Notes: a model not told the origin generated them from the sequence alone. 27,041 nucleotides of DNA from an uncultured Oscillospiraceae bacterium (GCA_934481355.1 CAKSPH010000032.1:1-27041), one strand, 5' to 3'; positions 7,055-15,178 are shown, numbered from the stretch's first letter. Numbers and translations are program-made.

Positions 7055-7849
7055 TCAGGTGATATTTTCAAGGGATTTTTCAAGGAACGCCACGGTCTTG
7101 GGGCTCTTCGGACTGCCGAATACCTCCTCGGGGGTGCCGTACTCCTCGATAACTCCGTCCGCCATGAAAATCACCTTGTCCGCCGCGCTTCTTGCAAATC
7201 CCATTTCATGAGTGACGATGATCATTGTCCGGTCGGAGCTTTTCAGCTCCCGGATAACTTTCAGCACCTCTCCGGTGAGCTCCGGGTCGAGGGCGGATGT
7301 CGGCTCGTCAAAACACAGTATCGCAGGATTCATCGCGAGCGCCCTTGCGATGGCGACTCTCTGCTGCTGACCGCCGGAAAGCTCGCAGGGATAGTTCATC
7401 AGCTTCTCCGACAGGCCAACGGAAGCCAGTATCGCGCGCGCGTTTGCCTCAATCTCACCCTTTATCTGCGATTTTTCGGCGCGGGTGAGCTTGGCAGGGC
7501 TCTGGTTTATACGCATGAGCTCAGGCGCAAGGCAGACGTTCCTGAGCACAGTGTACTGCGGAAACAGGTTGAACGACTGGAACACAAGCCCGAACTGGAG
7601 CCGCTTTTCGCGTATCTCGCGTTCGGAGTACTTCTGCTCGGCGTTGTAAAGCTCGTCGCCGTTAAGGACGATCTGCCCGGTGTCCGGGGTCTCCAGGAAG
7701 TTCAGGCAGCGCAGGAGCGTTGTCTTTCCGCTGCCGGAGGAGCCGATTATCGCCAGCACCTCGCCCTTTTCCATCGAGAAATCTATGCCTTTCAGCACCT
7801 CGGTCCTGCCGAAGCGCTTGAATATTCCTTTTACATCTAAAAATGCCAT
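7055..7849 (-). CDS. Polar amino acid ABC transporter, ATP-binding protein (GlnQ type)
   Basis: Cytoplasmic ATPase that powers uptake of a polar amino acid through the permease encoded upstream. The 264 residues have every ABC motif in order: Walker A GSSGSGKTT (36-44), Q-loop Q91, signature LSGGQQQRV (157-165), Walker B ILCFDEPTSALD and the switch His in VTHE (H214). LNFLETPDTG and the ALDPELTGEVL region are typical of the GlnQ/HisP subfamily. It is last in a three-gene operon, binding protein-permease-ATPase, with a 13-bp gap to the permease. A glutamine, glutamate, cystine or histidine substrate is possible. Nearness to glnN hints at nitrogen-rich amino acids but does not prove it. Confidence 0.95.
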   Translation of the reverse strand: MAFLDVKGIFKRFGRTEVLKGIDFSMEKGEVLAIIGSSGSGKTTLLRCLNFLETPDTGQIVLNGDELYNAEQKYSEREIREKRLQFGLVFQSFNLFPQYTVLRNVCLAPELMRINQSPAKLTRAEKSQIKGEIEANARAILASVGLSEKLMNYPCELSGGQQQRVAIARALAMNPAILCFDEPTSALDPELTGEVLKVIRELKSSDRTMIIVTHEMGFARSAADKVIFMADGVIEEYGTPEEVFGSPKSPKTVAFLEKSLENIT

Positions 7850-7862
7850 GTCCGTACCTCCG

Positions 7863-8510
7863 TCAGCCCTGATAGTAGTTCAGCTTCTTCTCGGCGAAGT
7901 TCAGCAGCAGCGTTACGATACCGGTAAACAGCAGATAGAATGCGCCGACATAGAACAGCGGCCAGATAAGGGATTTCAGCGAAACGATGTTCTCAGCCGC
8001 CTTTACAAGCTCTACCACCGCGATAACTCTCGCAAGGGAGGTATCCTTTACCAGCGTGATTATCTCGTTGCCCATCGGGGGGACTATGCGCTTGATGACC
8101 TGAAACAGCACTACCTTGAAGAATATCTGCGCCCTGGTCATGCCAAGAACCTGACCAGCCTCATACTGACCCTTGGGTATACTCTCGATTCCGCCGCGGT
8201 ATATCTCGGAGAAATAGCAGGCGTAGTTGATTATAAACGCCAGAATAACCGCCATCAGTCTGTCGAATCTTATATCAAGACCCATCAGCCCCGGACCGTA
8301 GAAAACCAGAATGATCTGCAGCATGAGCGGGGTTCCGCGGATTATCCATACGAAAACCTTGAATATCCATTTGACGGGCTGAATTTTCGACATGGAGCCG
8401 AGGGTTATCAGCAGACCCAGCGGGATAGCTCCCACAAGGGTCACGCCGAAAATCAGCAGCGTTGTCATGAATCCATTGGCAAGCTGCGCGGTTACTTCAA
8501 GAAATGACAT
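7863..8510 (-). CDS. Polar amino acid ABC transporter, permease (His/Glu/Gln/Arg/opine family)
   Basis: Inner-membrane channel subunit of 215 residues, the normal length for HEQRo-type permeases, with about five hydrophobic segments. The EAA loop, which docks to the ATPase, is visible as YEAGQVLGMTRAQIFFKVVL (about residues 136-155) followed by IVPPMGNEII. The front carries the typical RGTPLMLQIILVFYG block. Gene order and spacing place it between the binding protein and the ATPase of one importer. The start follows a modest AGGTC-type site at 8515-8519. Because there is a single permease gene, a homodimer is likely. Confidence 0.94.
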   Translation of the reverse strand: MSFLEVTAQLANGFMTTLLIFGVTLVGAIPLGLLITLGSMSKIQPVKWIFKVFVWIIRGTPLMLQIILVFYGPGLMGLDIRFDRLMAVILAFIINYACYFSEIYRGGIESIPKGQYEAGQVLGMTRAQIFFKVVLFQVIKRIVPPMGNEIITLVKDTSLARVIAVVELVKAAENIVSLKSLIWPLFYVGAFYLLFTGIVTLLLNFAEKKLNYYQG

Positions 8511-8547
8511 TTTTTGACCTCAAATCACTATGTGTTAAAAATCAGCA

Positions 8548-8571
8548 GGGTGGGGCGAATCCGTCCCACCC
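8548..8571 (-). promoter_or_regulatory. Hairpin between binding-protein and permease genes
   Basis: GGGTGGG (8548-8554) pairs with CCCACCC (8565-8571) around a 10-nt loop, in the 83-bp gap between the two genes. On the minus strand a weak T-run follows seven bases later. Such stems often stabilise the binding-protein mRNA or partly terminate it, so that more binding protein than permease is made. Confidence 0.6.
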
Positions 8572-8593
8572 ATGCGTATTATTTGCTTCGTTA

Positions 8594-9490
8594 TCAGTTA
8601 TCGAATGCGTAAACGTCTGCAAGGCCGTACTTTTCAGCAAGACCCTTCAGTGTGCCGTCAGCTACCAGCTCGTCTATAGCGCCGTTTACCTTGGCAACGG
8701 TTTCGGTATCGCCCTTTCTCATGCCGATAGCGTACTCCTCAGGAGCAAGCTCAACGCCCTCAACGATCATAAGATCGCTGTAGTCCGTGCCCTCGCCGAT
8801 GGAAGCCTTAGCCATTACATAGTCCAGAACGCCGAGCTCAACAGTGCCGGACTTTACCTCAAGCAGAACGTCCTTCTGTGCAGAGGAGCCGATGAACTCG
8901 TTCTGGGAAAGAACCTCGCTTGCTTCGATAGCAGACTGACCGGCGGAACCGCTCTCGGCTGCGCAGGAAGCGCCAGCCATGGAAGCCTCGTCAGTATACT
9001 TGTCCTTGTTGTCAACCTTGATAACTACGACCTGCTTGTTTCTTACATAGGACTCAGAGAATGCCATGTTCTCCTTGCGCTCCTCTGTTACGGTCAGACC
9101 GTTCCAGATAGCGTCGATGGTCTTGGCGTTCAGCTCGATCTCCTTCTTGTCCCACTCGATCTCCTGGAACTTAGCCTCAACGCCGAGCTTCTCGCATACA
9201 GCCTTGGTGAACTCGGTCTCAAAGCCGGTGAGCTCGCCGTTCTCGTCGTAGTAGTTCATCGGTTCGAACAGTGTGATGCCTGCGACAAAGGTGCCCTTAT
9301 CAGCTATGTACTGCCAGTCGCCGCCCTCTGCGGACGCGTCGTCTGCTGCGGAGCTCTCGTCAGCCGCGGAGCTGTTATCAGCAGAGGAATTGCTGTCAGC
9401 AGTGCTGGAATTATTGCTGTTGGAGCAGGAGCAGAGACCCATTGTGAGCACGCCTGCAAGCAGCATGGCTGCTATTCTTTTGATCTTCAT
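8594..9490 (-). CDS. Polar amino acid ABC transporter, substrate-binding lipoprotein
   Basis: Extracellular solute-binding protein family 3, anchored by lipid. The start used is the ATG at 9488-9490 because it follows AAAGGAAAC and gives a clean signal peptide (MKIKRIAAMLLAGVLTMGL). The likely lipidated cysteine is C22 in LCSC. Residues ~23-56 form a low-complexity Ser/Asn/Ala/Asp linker with SSAAD-like repeats. The binding fold follows, with family 3 motifs such as FEPMNYYDENGELTGFETEF, IWNGLTVTEER and YAIGMRKGD. The 298 residues fit the family plus the long linker. It is first in the importer operon, with its own promoter at 9542-9570. Confidence 0.95.
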   Translation of the reverse strand: MKIKRIAAMLLAGVLTMGLCSCSNSNNSSTADSNSSADNSSAADESSAADDASAEGGDWQYIADKGTFVAGITLFEPMNYYDENGELTGFETEFTKAVCEKLGVEAKFQEIEWDKKEIELNAKTIDAIWNGLTVTEERKENMAFSESYVRNKQVVVIKVDNKDKYTDEASMAGASCAAESGSAGQSAIEASEVLSQNEFIGSSAQKDVLLEVKSGTVELGVLDYVMAKASIGEGTDYSDLMIVEGVELAPEEYAIGMRKGDTETVAKVNGAIDELVADGTLKGLAEKYGLADVYAFDN

Positions 9491-9541
9491 CTTTTGTTTC
9501 CTTTCTCTGTATACGGCGCAAAGCCGCCTAATCACTTTACT

Positions 9542-9570
9542 ATGATAGCACATTTAAGCGGTTTTGTCAA
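9542..9570 (-). promoter_or_regulatory. Promoter of the amino acid ABC operon
   Basis: Minus-strand TTGACA (9565-9570), 17-bp spacer, TATCAT (9542-9547), giving a ~45-nt leader before the binding-protein gene. Confidence 0.82.
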
Positions 9571-9632
9571 CCTTTCAGTGTGAAAATAATCTTCCCCACG
9601 GGTATGTGTTTTTGTGATAATACACAACAAAA

Positions 9633-9658
9633 GCGCCGCACGGACTAATGTACGGCGC
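9633..9658 (-). terminator. Terminator after the YitT-family gene
   Basis: GCGCCG (9633-9638) and CGGCGC (9653-9658) pair. On the minus strand TTTTGTTGTG follows. It lies just past the stop of the YitT gene and ends the asparaginase-YitT transcript. Confidence 0.78.
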
Positions 9659-9664
9659 CGTAAT

Positions 9665-10576
9665 TTACTTTTCAGCGGCTGCGGCCGATTTCACCGCGTC
9701 CTTATCGTGGTTAGCGCTGAATATATCCGCAACCTCGTTGATGGTTATGTAGGCGGTGGGATCAACGTCATGCACTATGCTGCGCATTTTCCCGACCTGA
9801 AAGCGGTTGACCACGAAATAGATGACCGTTCTGTCGATACCGGAGTATCCGCCCTTTGCAGGGATCTCCGTGATTCCGCAGCCGAAAGCCTCGCTGAGAG
9901 CCTTCCCTACTTCGGACGGGCACACCGTCACTATCATTGCCGCCTTGGAACGGCTGATACCCTCAACGATGAAGTCCAGCATTTTCAGCGCCGCATAGTA
10001 TGCGATTATCGAGTACAGCGGAAGCACCCAGCTCTCAAATATAAATCCGCAGGCGATGTACAGTATTACGTTGTATATCATTACGAAAGTGCCGACCGTC
10101 ATGCCCAGCTTTTTTGAGAATATGACTGCAAGCACCTCTATACCGTCCATCGCGCCGCCGAATCTTACCGCAAGACCGCTGCCCACACCGGAGATAAGTC
10201 CGCCGAAAAGCGCGCAGAGAAGCTTGTCGTCTCCCGCAAGCGGGGAGCTTGTCGCAACGTCTATCGGAAGGACGTAAGTTATCAGCCATGAGAAGAACGA
10301 GTAGCTCGCAACGGCAAAGCAGGCATAGATAGTGAACGCCAGACCCTGCCGTTTCAAGCCATAAAGGAACAGCGGAATATTCAGGACAATCAGGAAAAGC
10401 GAAAGCGAAAGATAATCCGGCGTGAGATAACCCAGCAGCATCGAGGTTCCGGAAATTCCGCTGTCGTACAGGTTCGCAGGAACAAGGAATATCGTAATTC
10501 CGAATGCGTTGACAAATCCGGCGAGCAGCAGCATTATGAAGTTCTTAAATCTGAGTTTATTAAGTTCGTTTTTCAT
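9665..10576 (-). CDS. YitT family membrane protein with C-terminal DUF2179 domain
   Basis: Predicted inner-membrane protein of 303 residues. The ATG at 10574-10576 is chosen because AGGAGGACAAC directly precedes it. A longer upstream reading would overlap the asparaginase gene without a ribosome site. About five hydrophobic segments fill residues 10-200: FIMLLLAGFVNAFGITIFLV, then LSLFLIVLNIPLFLYGLK, then a GVGSGLAVRFGGAMDGIEVL loop typical of YitT. The last ~90 residues form the soluble DUF2179 domain, with GGYSGIDRTVIYFVV. The function of the family is unknown. It lies 29 bp after the asparaginase gene, probably in the same transcript. Confidence 0.92.
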   Translation of the reverse strand: MKNELNKLRFKNFIMLLLAGFVNAFGITIFLVPANLYDSGISGTSMLLGYLTPDYLSLSLFLIVLNIPLFLYGLKRQGLAFTIYACFAVASYSFFSWLITYVLPIDVATSSPLAGDDKLLCALFGGLISGVGSGLAVRFGGAMDGIEVLAVIFSKKLGMTVGTFVMIYNVILYIACGFIFESWVLPLYSIIAYYAALKMLDFIVEGISRSKAAMIVTVCPSEVGKALSEAFGCGITEIPAKGGYSGIDRTVIYFVVNRFQVGKMRSIVHDVDPTAYITINEVADIFSANHDKDAVKSAAAAEK

Positions 10577-10605
10577 GTTGTCCTCCTTGGGTCGTGGTAT
10601 CCGGC

Positions 10606-11556
10606 TCAGTCCTGTGCGGGCAGGAAGAGCCTCCTGAAATCGTCTGCGCTGAAAGAATACGCCAGCGCCCACATTGCGCGCATGACCGCATATTCCGTGG
10701 TCATTCCCTCAGCGGGTATCGCTCCGGCATTCAGCGCCGCCTGGCCAACCTCGTAGACCGAAAGGTTGCAGCCGCCCTGAAATACCTGAGTTGTCATAAT
10801 TACGCGGACTCCGCACGCTATAAGCGTTTCCAGCGTCTGCGGGATCCCGTCGCCGTCCGGGATATCTCCCAGTCCGTAGCCCTCGATGATAAGCGCGTTC
10901 ACATGGACGCCGAAATCGTGCACCATTTCCGCGGAAATACCCGGCGTGAATTTCAGCACCGCCGCTTTCGGGTCAAGGCGGTTGAAGAAAAGCGTGCCGC
11001 CCTCCGGACGAGGCTCACCCGTACAGAAATCGTCAACGGTGAGCTCGTCAGCCTGTGTGAAGCCACGGAATGCGTCAAAATCCCGGGTGTGGACCTTTCG
11101 CACGGCATTCCCGGCGATGACCCTCCCGCAGAAGCAGACCCACACGCCCGCTCTCCCCTGCACTGCGCAGCGGAATGCGTCCGCAAGATTCCCCGGAGCG
11201 TCGCTTCCCTGTTCGCCCATCGGGAGCTGTGAGCCCGTGAAAATCACCGGCTTATCCGGATTCTGTATCAGGCAGTAAAGCGCTGCGGCTCCGTATGCCA
11301 TCGTGTCCGTTCCGTGGGCTATGACGAAACCGTCATAATCCCGCCAGTTGTCGCGGATAAGCACCGCAAGCTCCGTCCAGTGCCGCGGGGTAAGATTCGT
11401 GCTGTCCAGCGAAAACGGCTGAACTGCGCGTACCTCCGCCCCCGGAATCTCTATCCCGGAGAGCAGCTCACCGGCGGTCTTTTCCGGGGTAAGTCCCCCG
11501 CCGGAATTGCCGCTTGCGATGGTTCCTCCGGTTGCTATAAACAGGATCTTCTTCAT
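10606..11556 (-). CDS. ansA: L-asparaginase (type I/II family)
   Basis: Hydrolyses L-asparagine to aspartate and ammonia. The 316-residue protein has the nucleophile motif ATGGTIASG (T12), the D51-S52 substrate pair, and the second catalytic block HGTDT (81-85) followed by TMAYGAAALY. TGSQLPMGEQGSDA comes next. No signal peptide is seen, so it is cytoplasmic like AnsA. The start follows AAGGAGCC. It is the first gene of a pair with the YitT-family gene. Ammonia release fits the neighbouring glutamine synthetase and amino acid importer. Whether glutamine is also cleaved cannot be told. Confidence 0.93.
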   Translation of the reverse strand: MKKILFIATGGTIASGNSGGGLTPEKTAGELLSGIEIPGAEVRAVQPFSLDSTNLTPRHWTELAVLIRDNWRDYDGFVIAHGTDTMAYGAAALYCLIQNPDKPVIFTGSQLPMGEQGSDAPGNLADAFRCAVQGRAGVWVCFCGRVIAGNAVRKVHTRDFDAFRGFTQADELTVDDFCTGEPRPEGGTLFFNRLDPKAAVLKFTPGISAEMVHDFGVHVNALIIEGYGLGDIPDGDGIPQTLETLIACGVRVIMTTQVFQGGCNLSVYEVGQAALNAGAIPAEGMTTEYAVMRAMWALAYSFSADDFRRLFLPAQD

Positions 11557-11636
11557 TTATGGCTCCTTATTTTCCACTAGTCAGCGGCAATTACTTTTAT
11601 TGCCAATAGAGGGTTACAAAAAAGCACTGAAAAACC

Positions 11637-11669
11637 GCGCACCACAAAAGCACACCAGAAATGGTGCGC
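11637..11669 (-). terminator. Terminator of the purA-ymdB-spoVS transcript
   Basis: GCACACC (11650-11656) and GGTGCGC (11663-11669) form a hairpin whose minus-strand reading is followed by TTTTGTGG. The same 5' arm can instead pair with GCGCACC at 11637-11643, followed by GGTTTTT, giving a nested second terminator. It sits 57 bp past the spoVS stop. Confidence 0.7.
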
Positions 11670-11725
11670 CGTTGCTCCATTGAATGCGTGATGATCCAGT
11701 GCCAAACCATGCAGTCAAGCCGGGA

Positions 11726-11986
11726 TTATCTCGGCTCGACAATGAATTTCATAGCTGTGCGCTCATCGCCGTCTATCTCAACGGTCGTGAACGCCGGAAT
11801 GCAGATGAGGTCAACCCCCACAAGAGCCATATAGCTTCGCGCTATCGCGATGGATTTCACCGCCTGATTCGCCGCGCCGGCTCCGACTGCCTGCACCTCG
11901 ACTTCCCCGTTTTCACGGATAACCGCCGCAATGGCGCCCGCAACGGATTTCGGAACGGAATGCGCCGATACCTTTACTATCTCCAT
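11726..11986 (-). CDS. spoVS: Stage V sporulation protein S
   Basis: An 86-residue protein matching SpoVS over its whole length: MEIVKVSAHSVPKSVAGAIA at the start, VQAVGAGAANQAVKSIAIAR in the middle, and DLICIPAFT...ERTAMKFIVEPR at the end. SpoVS is a small Alba-fold protein needed for spore coat assembly and engulfment-stage development in Bacillus. The start is the ATG at 11984-11986, which gives the family's exact length. The in-frame ATG five codons upstream is less likely. The site GGTGAC before it is weak. It lies 44 bp after ymdB, an arrangement also known in Bacillus. Its presence implies a spore-forming or formerly spore-forming host. Confidence 0.95.
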   Translation of the reverse strand: MEIVKVSAHSVPKSVAGAIAAVIRENGEVEVQAVGAGAANQAVKSIAIARSYMALVGVDLICIPAFTTVEIDGDERTAMKFIVEPR

Positions 11987-12030
11987 ATAGTCACCATTCA
12001 TTCCCCATGGAATGCCTTTCGGATATATCC

Positions 12031-12801
12031 TCACATAATTATCTGTCTGTATCTCTCTATCGAAACGCACTTTCCGGTTTTCGCGTCTATATCCATCAGT
12101 ACGCCGTTGAGTTCTGTCTCACCCTCCGCGAACCTGTGCCGCTTCGGGTAGAATGTCAGAAAACGCTCGATGATGATATCCTTTTCAACGCCGAGTATCG
12201 AGTCCTTCGGACCAGTCATGCCTGCGTCTGTTATGTAGCCGGTGCCGTCGATTATCTGCTCGTCGGCGGTGGGGACATGGGTGTGCGTTCCCAGAACCGC
12301 GGAAACGCGGCCTGCAAGGTAATAGCCCATCGCGCGCTTCTCCGAGGTGGCCTCCGCGTGGAAATCAACTATCTTTATCCTCGCGCTGCACTTTTCAAGT
12401 ATCCTGTCGGCGCAGTGGAACGGATTTTCCAGCGGCTGCATGAACGTAGTGCCCATGAGGTTTATCACCGCTATGGAATACGCGCCCCTGTCAAGCTCGC
12501 ATACTCCCCTGCCGATAACGTCCTCGCCGTAGTTCGCCGGGCGGATCACGCGGGGATTGCGCTCCCACTCCGCCTCCATGGTTTTCTGGCGGAAGCAGTG
12601 GTTTCCGGTGGTGATAACGTCCGCGCCCGCGTCGAATATCATCTCGGCAGAGGCGGGATTTATGCCGTTGCCCTCTGCGGAATTTTCACCGTTGACGATG
12701 ACGATTTCCGCGCCGAGCTCCTGCTTTATGCCGTGGAGCGCTTTCTGAAGCGCCTCGCAGCTCTTCATTCCCACCACGTCGCCGATAAAAAGTATCTTCA
12801 T
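12031..12801 (-). CDS. ymdB: YmdB family metallophosphoesterase (2',3'-cyclic nucleotide phosphodiesterase)
   Basis: A 256-residue calcineurin-like phosphoesterase of the YmdB/TIGR00282 group. In Bacillus, YmdB hydrolyses 2',3'-cAMP and affects biofilm versus motility choices. Metal-binding motifs are in order: FIGDVVG (D8), VNGENSAEG, TTGNHCF, DFHAEATSEK and GTHTHVPTAD. The start codon lies 3 bp after the purA stop, so translation is likely coupled to purA. spoVS follows it. The target in this organism is unknown. Confidence 0.94.
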   Translation of the reverse strand: MKILFIGDVVGMKSCEALQKALHGIKQELGAEIVIVNGENSAEGNGINPASAEMIFDAGADVITTGNHCFRQKTMEAEWERNPRVIRPANYGEDVIGRGVCELDRGAYSIAVINLMGTTFMQPLENPFHCADRILEKCSARIKIVDFHAEATSEKRAMGYYLAGRVSAVLGTHTHVPTADEQIIDGTGYITDAGMTGPKDSILGVEKDIIIERFLTFYPKRHRFAEGETELNGVLMDIDAKTGKCVSIERYRQIIM

Positions 12802-12804
12802 CCG

Positions 12805-14088
12805 TTATCTGATGATCACCTGATCTCTGCCGGGGCCTATGCCGAGCATCTTGATCGGGCAGCCGCAGAGTTCTTCAAGTCGGTTGATGTAAGCCTGAGC
12901 CTTTTCAGGGAGCTCCTCAAAAGTCCTGCATTTGGACAGGTCGCCCTCGTATCCCTCTATCTCCTCGTATACGGGGCTGCACTTTGCGAGCTCCTCAAGG
13001 GTTACAGGGAAGTCCTTCAGGGTCTTGCCGTCGGTTGTCTTGTATGCAACGCATACCTTCAGAACGGGAAGTCCTGCGAGCGTGTCGAACTTGTTTATCG
13101 CAAGGGATGTCAGACCGTTTACGCGTACTGCATGGCGCATGATAACAGCGTCGAACCAGCCGGTTCTTCTGGGTCTGCCGGTGGTGGTGCCGTACTCGCC
13201 GCCCTTTTCGCGGATATAGTTTCCGGTCTCATCGAACAGCTCGGTCGGGAACGGACCGTTGCCGACGCGGGTGGTGTAGCTCTTGCCTACGCCGATGACC
13301 TCGTCTATCATCTTGGGACCAACGCCGGTTCCTACGCACGCGCCGCCTGCTATCGGGTGGGAAGACGTAACGAAAGGATAGGTACCAAAATCAATGTCGA
13401 GCAGGGTAGCCTGAGCGCCCTCAAACAGGACGTTCTTGCCAGCCTGATAAGCCTCGAAGGCGATGACGGAAGCGTCGTCCATGTACTTTGCCAGCTTCTC
13501 GCCGTAAGCCCTGTATTCCTCGTAGATGGCGTCAAGGTCGCACGCTTCGCCGCCGTAAACCTTTGTGATGATAAGGTTCTTCAGCTCGCCTGTTTCCTTA
13601 ATTTTCTTCTTGAGGGCCTCGGGGTGAACAAGGTCGTACATACGGATACCAATTCGCTCGTCCTTGTCGGTGTAGCAGGGACCGATTCCTCTGCCGGTGG
13701 TGCCGATATTCACGCCGGTCTGCTTTGCCTTGAATTCCTCGGACAGTCTGTCAAGGAGGCGGTGCCACGGCATGATGATGTCAGCGCGGGCGTCGATGCG
13801 GAGATTATCGCAGGTTACGCCCCTTGCGTTCATATCTGAAATTTCCTCAAGGAGTACGGACGGGTCAACCACAACGCCGCTGCCGATAAGGCAGAGGGTC
13901 TCGGGGTACAGTATTCCGGAGGGAAGCAGGTGGAGCTTGTAAACCTGGTCGCCGTGCACTACGGTGTGACCAGCGTTGTTTCCGCCGCTGGAGCGTACTA
14001 CGACATCGGCCTTTGCAGCCATGATATCAATGATCTTTCCCTTGCCCTCGTCGCCCCACTGGGTTCCGACAATTACACTTGATGACAT
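12805..14088 (-). CDS. purA: Adenylosuccinate synthetase
   Basis: GTP-dependent joining of IMP and aspartate to adenylosuccinate, the first committed step from IMP to AMP. The start is the ATG at 14086-14088, preceded by GAGG. It gives 427 residues, the normal PurA length. Motifs: TQWGDEGKGK (9-18, GTP loop with catalytic Asp), NNAGHTV with the catalytic His near residue 41, and TTGRGIGP and TTTGRPRRTGWFDA near IMP and GTP sites. It is the first gene of purA-ymdB-spoVS, with a promoter at 14154-14182 overlapped by an inverted repeat that could be an operator. Confidence 0.97.
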   Translation of the reverse strand: MSSSVIVGTQWGDEGKGKIIDIMAAKADVVVRSSGGNNAGHTVVHGDQVYKLHLLPSGILYPETLCLIGSGVVVDPSVLLEEISDMNARGVTCDNLRIDARADIIMPWHRLLDRLSEEFKAKQTGVNIGTTGRGIGPCYTDKDERIGIRMYDLVHPEALKKKIKETGELKNLIITKVYGGEACDLDAIYEEYRAYGEKLAKYMDDASVIAFEAYQAGKNVLFEGAQATLLDIDFGTYPFVTSSHPIAGGACVGTGVGPKMIDEVIGVGKSYTTRVGNGPFPTELFDETGNYIREKGGEYGTTTGRPRRTGWFDAVIMRHAVRVNGLTSLAINKFDTLAGLPVLKVCVAYKTTDGKTLKDFPVTLEELAKCSPVYEEIEGYEGDLSKCRTFEELPEKAQAYINRLEELCGCPIKMLGIGPGRDQVIIR

Positions 14089-14126
14089 TTGATGATCCTC
14101 GTTTCTGAAAATAGAGTAGTCGGGAT

Positions 14127-14166
14127 ATTGTGAACATAATCCCACATATTAATATTATATCACAAT
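14127..14166. promoter_or_regulatory. Inverted repeat over the purA promoter -10 region (possible operator)
   Basis: ATTGTGAACATAAT (14127-14140) and ATTATATCACAAT (14154-14166) are imperfect inverted repeats around an AT-rich centre. They overlap the -10 box and the expected transcription start of purA. The layout suits a dimeric repressor. Which regulator would bind is unknown. Confidence 0.45.
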
Positions 14167-14182
14167 ACTGCGATGAATTCAA
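14154..14182 (-). promoter_or_regulatory. Promoter of purA-ymdB-spoVS
   Basis: Minus-strand TTGAAT (14177-14182), 17-bp spacer, TATAAT (14154-14159), about 65 bp upstream of the purA start. Confidence 0.78.
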
Positions 14183-14263
14183 GGTTTTTTATAGAAAAAA
14201 AAGCACAAAATCAGCCCCGTGGCAGAGCGTAAATGTGTATTTTTGCCATAATCGCAACAAAAA

Positions 14264-14283
14264 GGCTGCCTATTATAGCAGCC
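14264..14283 (-). terminator. Terminator after the 99-residue hypothetical gene
   Basis: GGCTGC (14264-14269) and GCAGCC (14278-14283) pair around an 8-nt loop. On the minus strand TTTTTG follows. It lies 15 bp past the hypothetical gene's stop and separates it from purA. Confidence 0.78.
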
Positions 14284-14298
14284 CTTTTCTTCGATGGG

Positions 14299-14598
14299 TT
14301 ATTTCTGACTTTCTCTAAACGCTATATATTTTCGCACTGCTTGCCTGAAAGTCGCAGTGCCGTTATAAATATTCCCATCTATAGGAATAGAATGCCTTGC
14401 TGGCAGACAAGCTTCTTCATCGAGTTTTGTATAATCAAGCCGAATCAGCAAGCCACGACAACCATCTTTCTCATAATGAACGTCAAGATCTCCCTCAAAT
14501 TCACACACACGACGGCAATTGCTAAGCCTTGACATCGCTGTTGGATTTGATAACCCATCACTGTTTACCATCCAGTTCATAAATTCCTTTTCTTTCAT
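14299..14598 (-). CDS. Hypothetical protein, 99 residues, partner of the Phd-like gene
   Basis: I do not recognise a named family. The start follows AGGAGG at good spacing, and the gene lies 20 bp after the Phd/YefM-like gene, so the two form an operon that ends at its own terminator. The protein is mixed charged with no signal peptide or membrane segment. Notable patterns are the N-terminal FMNWMVNSDGLSNPTAMSRL, CRRVCEFEGDLDVHY, and PARHSIPIDGNIYNGTATFR near the end. From memory, similar small proteins or domains occur near HNH-type nuclease genes, but this is weak. The gene is AT-rich compared with neighbouring purA and pnp, which suggests transfer. Confidence 0.72.
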   Translation of the reverse strand: MKEKEFMNWMVNSDGLSNPTAMSRLSNCRRVCEFEGDLDVHYEKDGCRGLLIRLDYTKLDEEACLPARHSIPIDGNIYNGTATFRQAVRKYIAFRESQK

Positions 14599-14618
14599 TG
14601 AAATCCTCCTAATATTCT

Positions 14619-15158
14619 TTAAGTGTCATTAATAAGGTCCTTCATATCGTCGAATTTTCTCAACCATTCAAGATACTTTTTTCTTTGTAAGCCATCATAC
14701 CATTGAGAGCACAAAAGATACCTTTTTTCATATATATCAAACAAATCTTTATAATACCTGTTGTATCCCTTATTGTCACGCTTTTGAACATCAATTGAAA
14801 TGCCATTTTCTAAATCAACTTCTTTCAGCATGGCAAAATTCAGACCAAATGTCCAATTCGAATAATCACGTTTACAAAGTTTTTCAACATCTTCTTTTGA
14901 AAGCGCATTTCTTTTTACTAACTCTCGAAACGTGGTCTGAACTAATGCTCCAATTTTCATCTCGGGTTCTCTGTCGCTTATTCTATTATTTTTGTCTGCA
15001 ACCAACCGCTCATATTTTTCAATAGAAACTATTACAAACTGCGGTCTGTTATTTTCAAATACGAATAATTCATCTTTCCCAGTTAGAACTGTATTAATCT
15101 GCTGAGTATTTGCTGATATCTCATTTGCCGATACTATCTTGCTGAAATCAATTTCCAT
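14619..15158 (-). CDS. Phd/YefM-like N-terminal domain protein with extra C-terminal region
   Basis: 179 residues. The ATG at 15156-15158 is preferred over the GTG three codons earlier because GAGGTGAT sits 5 bp before it. Residues ~5-55 look like a Phd/YefM antitoxin fold: SANEISANTQQINTVL, then LFVFENNRPQFVIVSIEKYE. In such antitoxins this part dimerises and binds the operator. The remaining ~120 residues (FRELVKRNALSKEDVEKLC and an aromatic, Lys-rich C-terminus with RRYL/YDGLQRKKYLEW-like patterns) are unrecognised and replace the usual short toxin-binding tail. Its own promoter has an adjacent inverted repeat that suits autoregulation. The downstream gene is not a known toxin, so a toxin-antitoxin role is inference. 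Confidence 0.75.
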   Translation of the reverse strand: MEIDFSKIVSANEISANTQQINTVLTGKDELFVFENNRPQFVIVSIEKYERLVADKNNRISDREPEMKIGALVQTTFRELVKRNALSKEDVEKLCKRDYSNWTFGLNFAMLKEVDLENGISIDVQKRDNKGYNRYYKDLFDIYEKRYLLCSQWYDGLQRKKYLEWLRKFDDMKDLINDT

Positions 15159-15178
15159 GTTTATCACCTCATAACAAA

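Noticed and set aside
12007..13839. A 610-residue open frame on the plus strand opposite purA and ymdB
   Set aside because: It spans two real genes and their junction in antisense, which a true gene would not be expected to do without its own signals.
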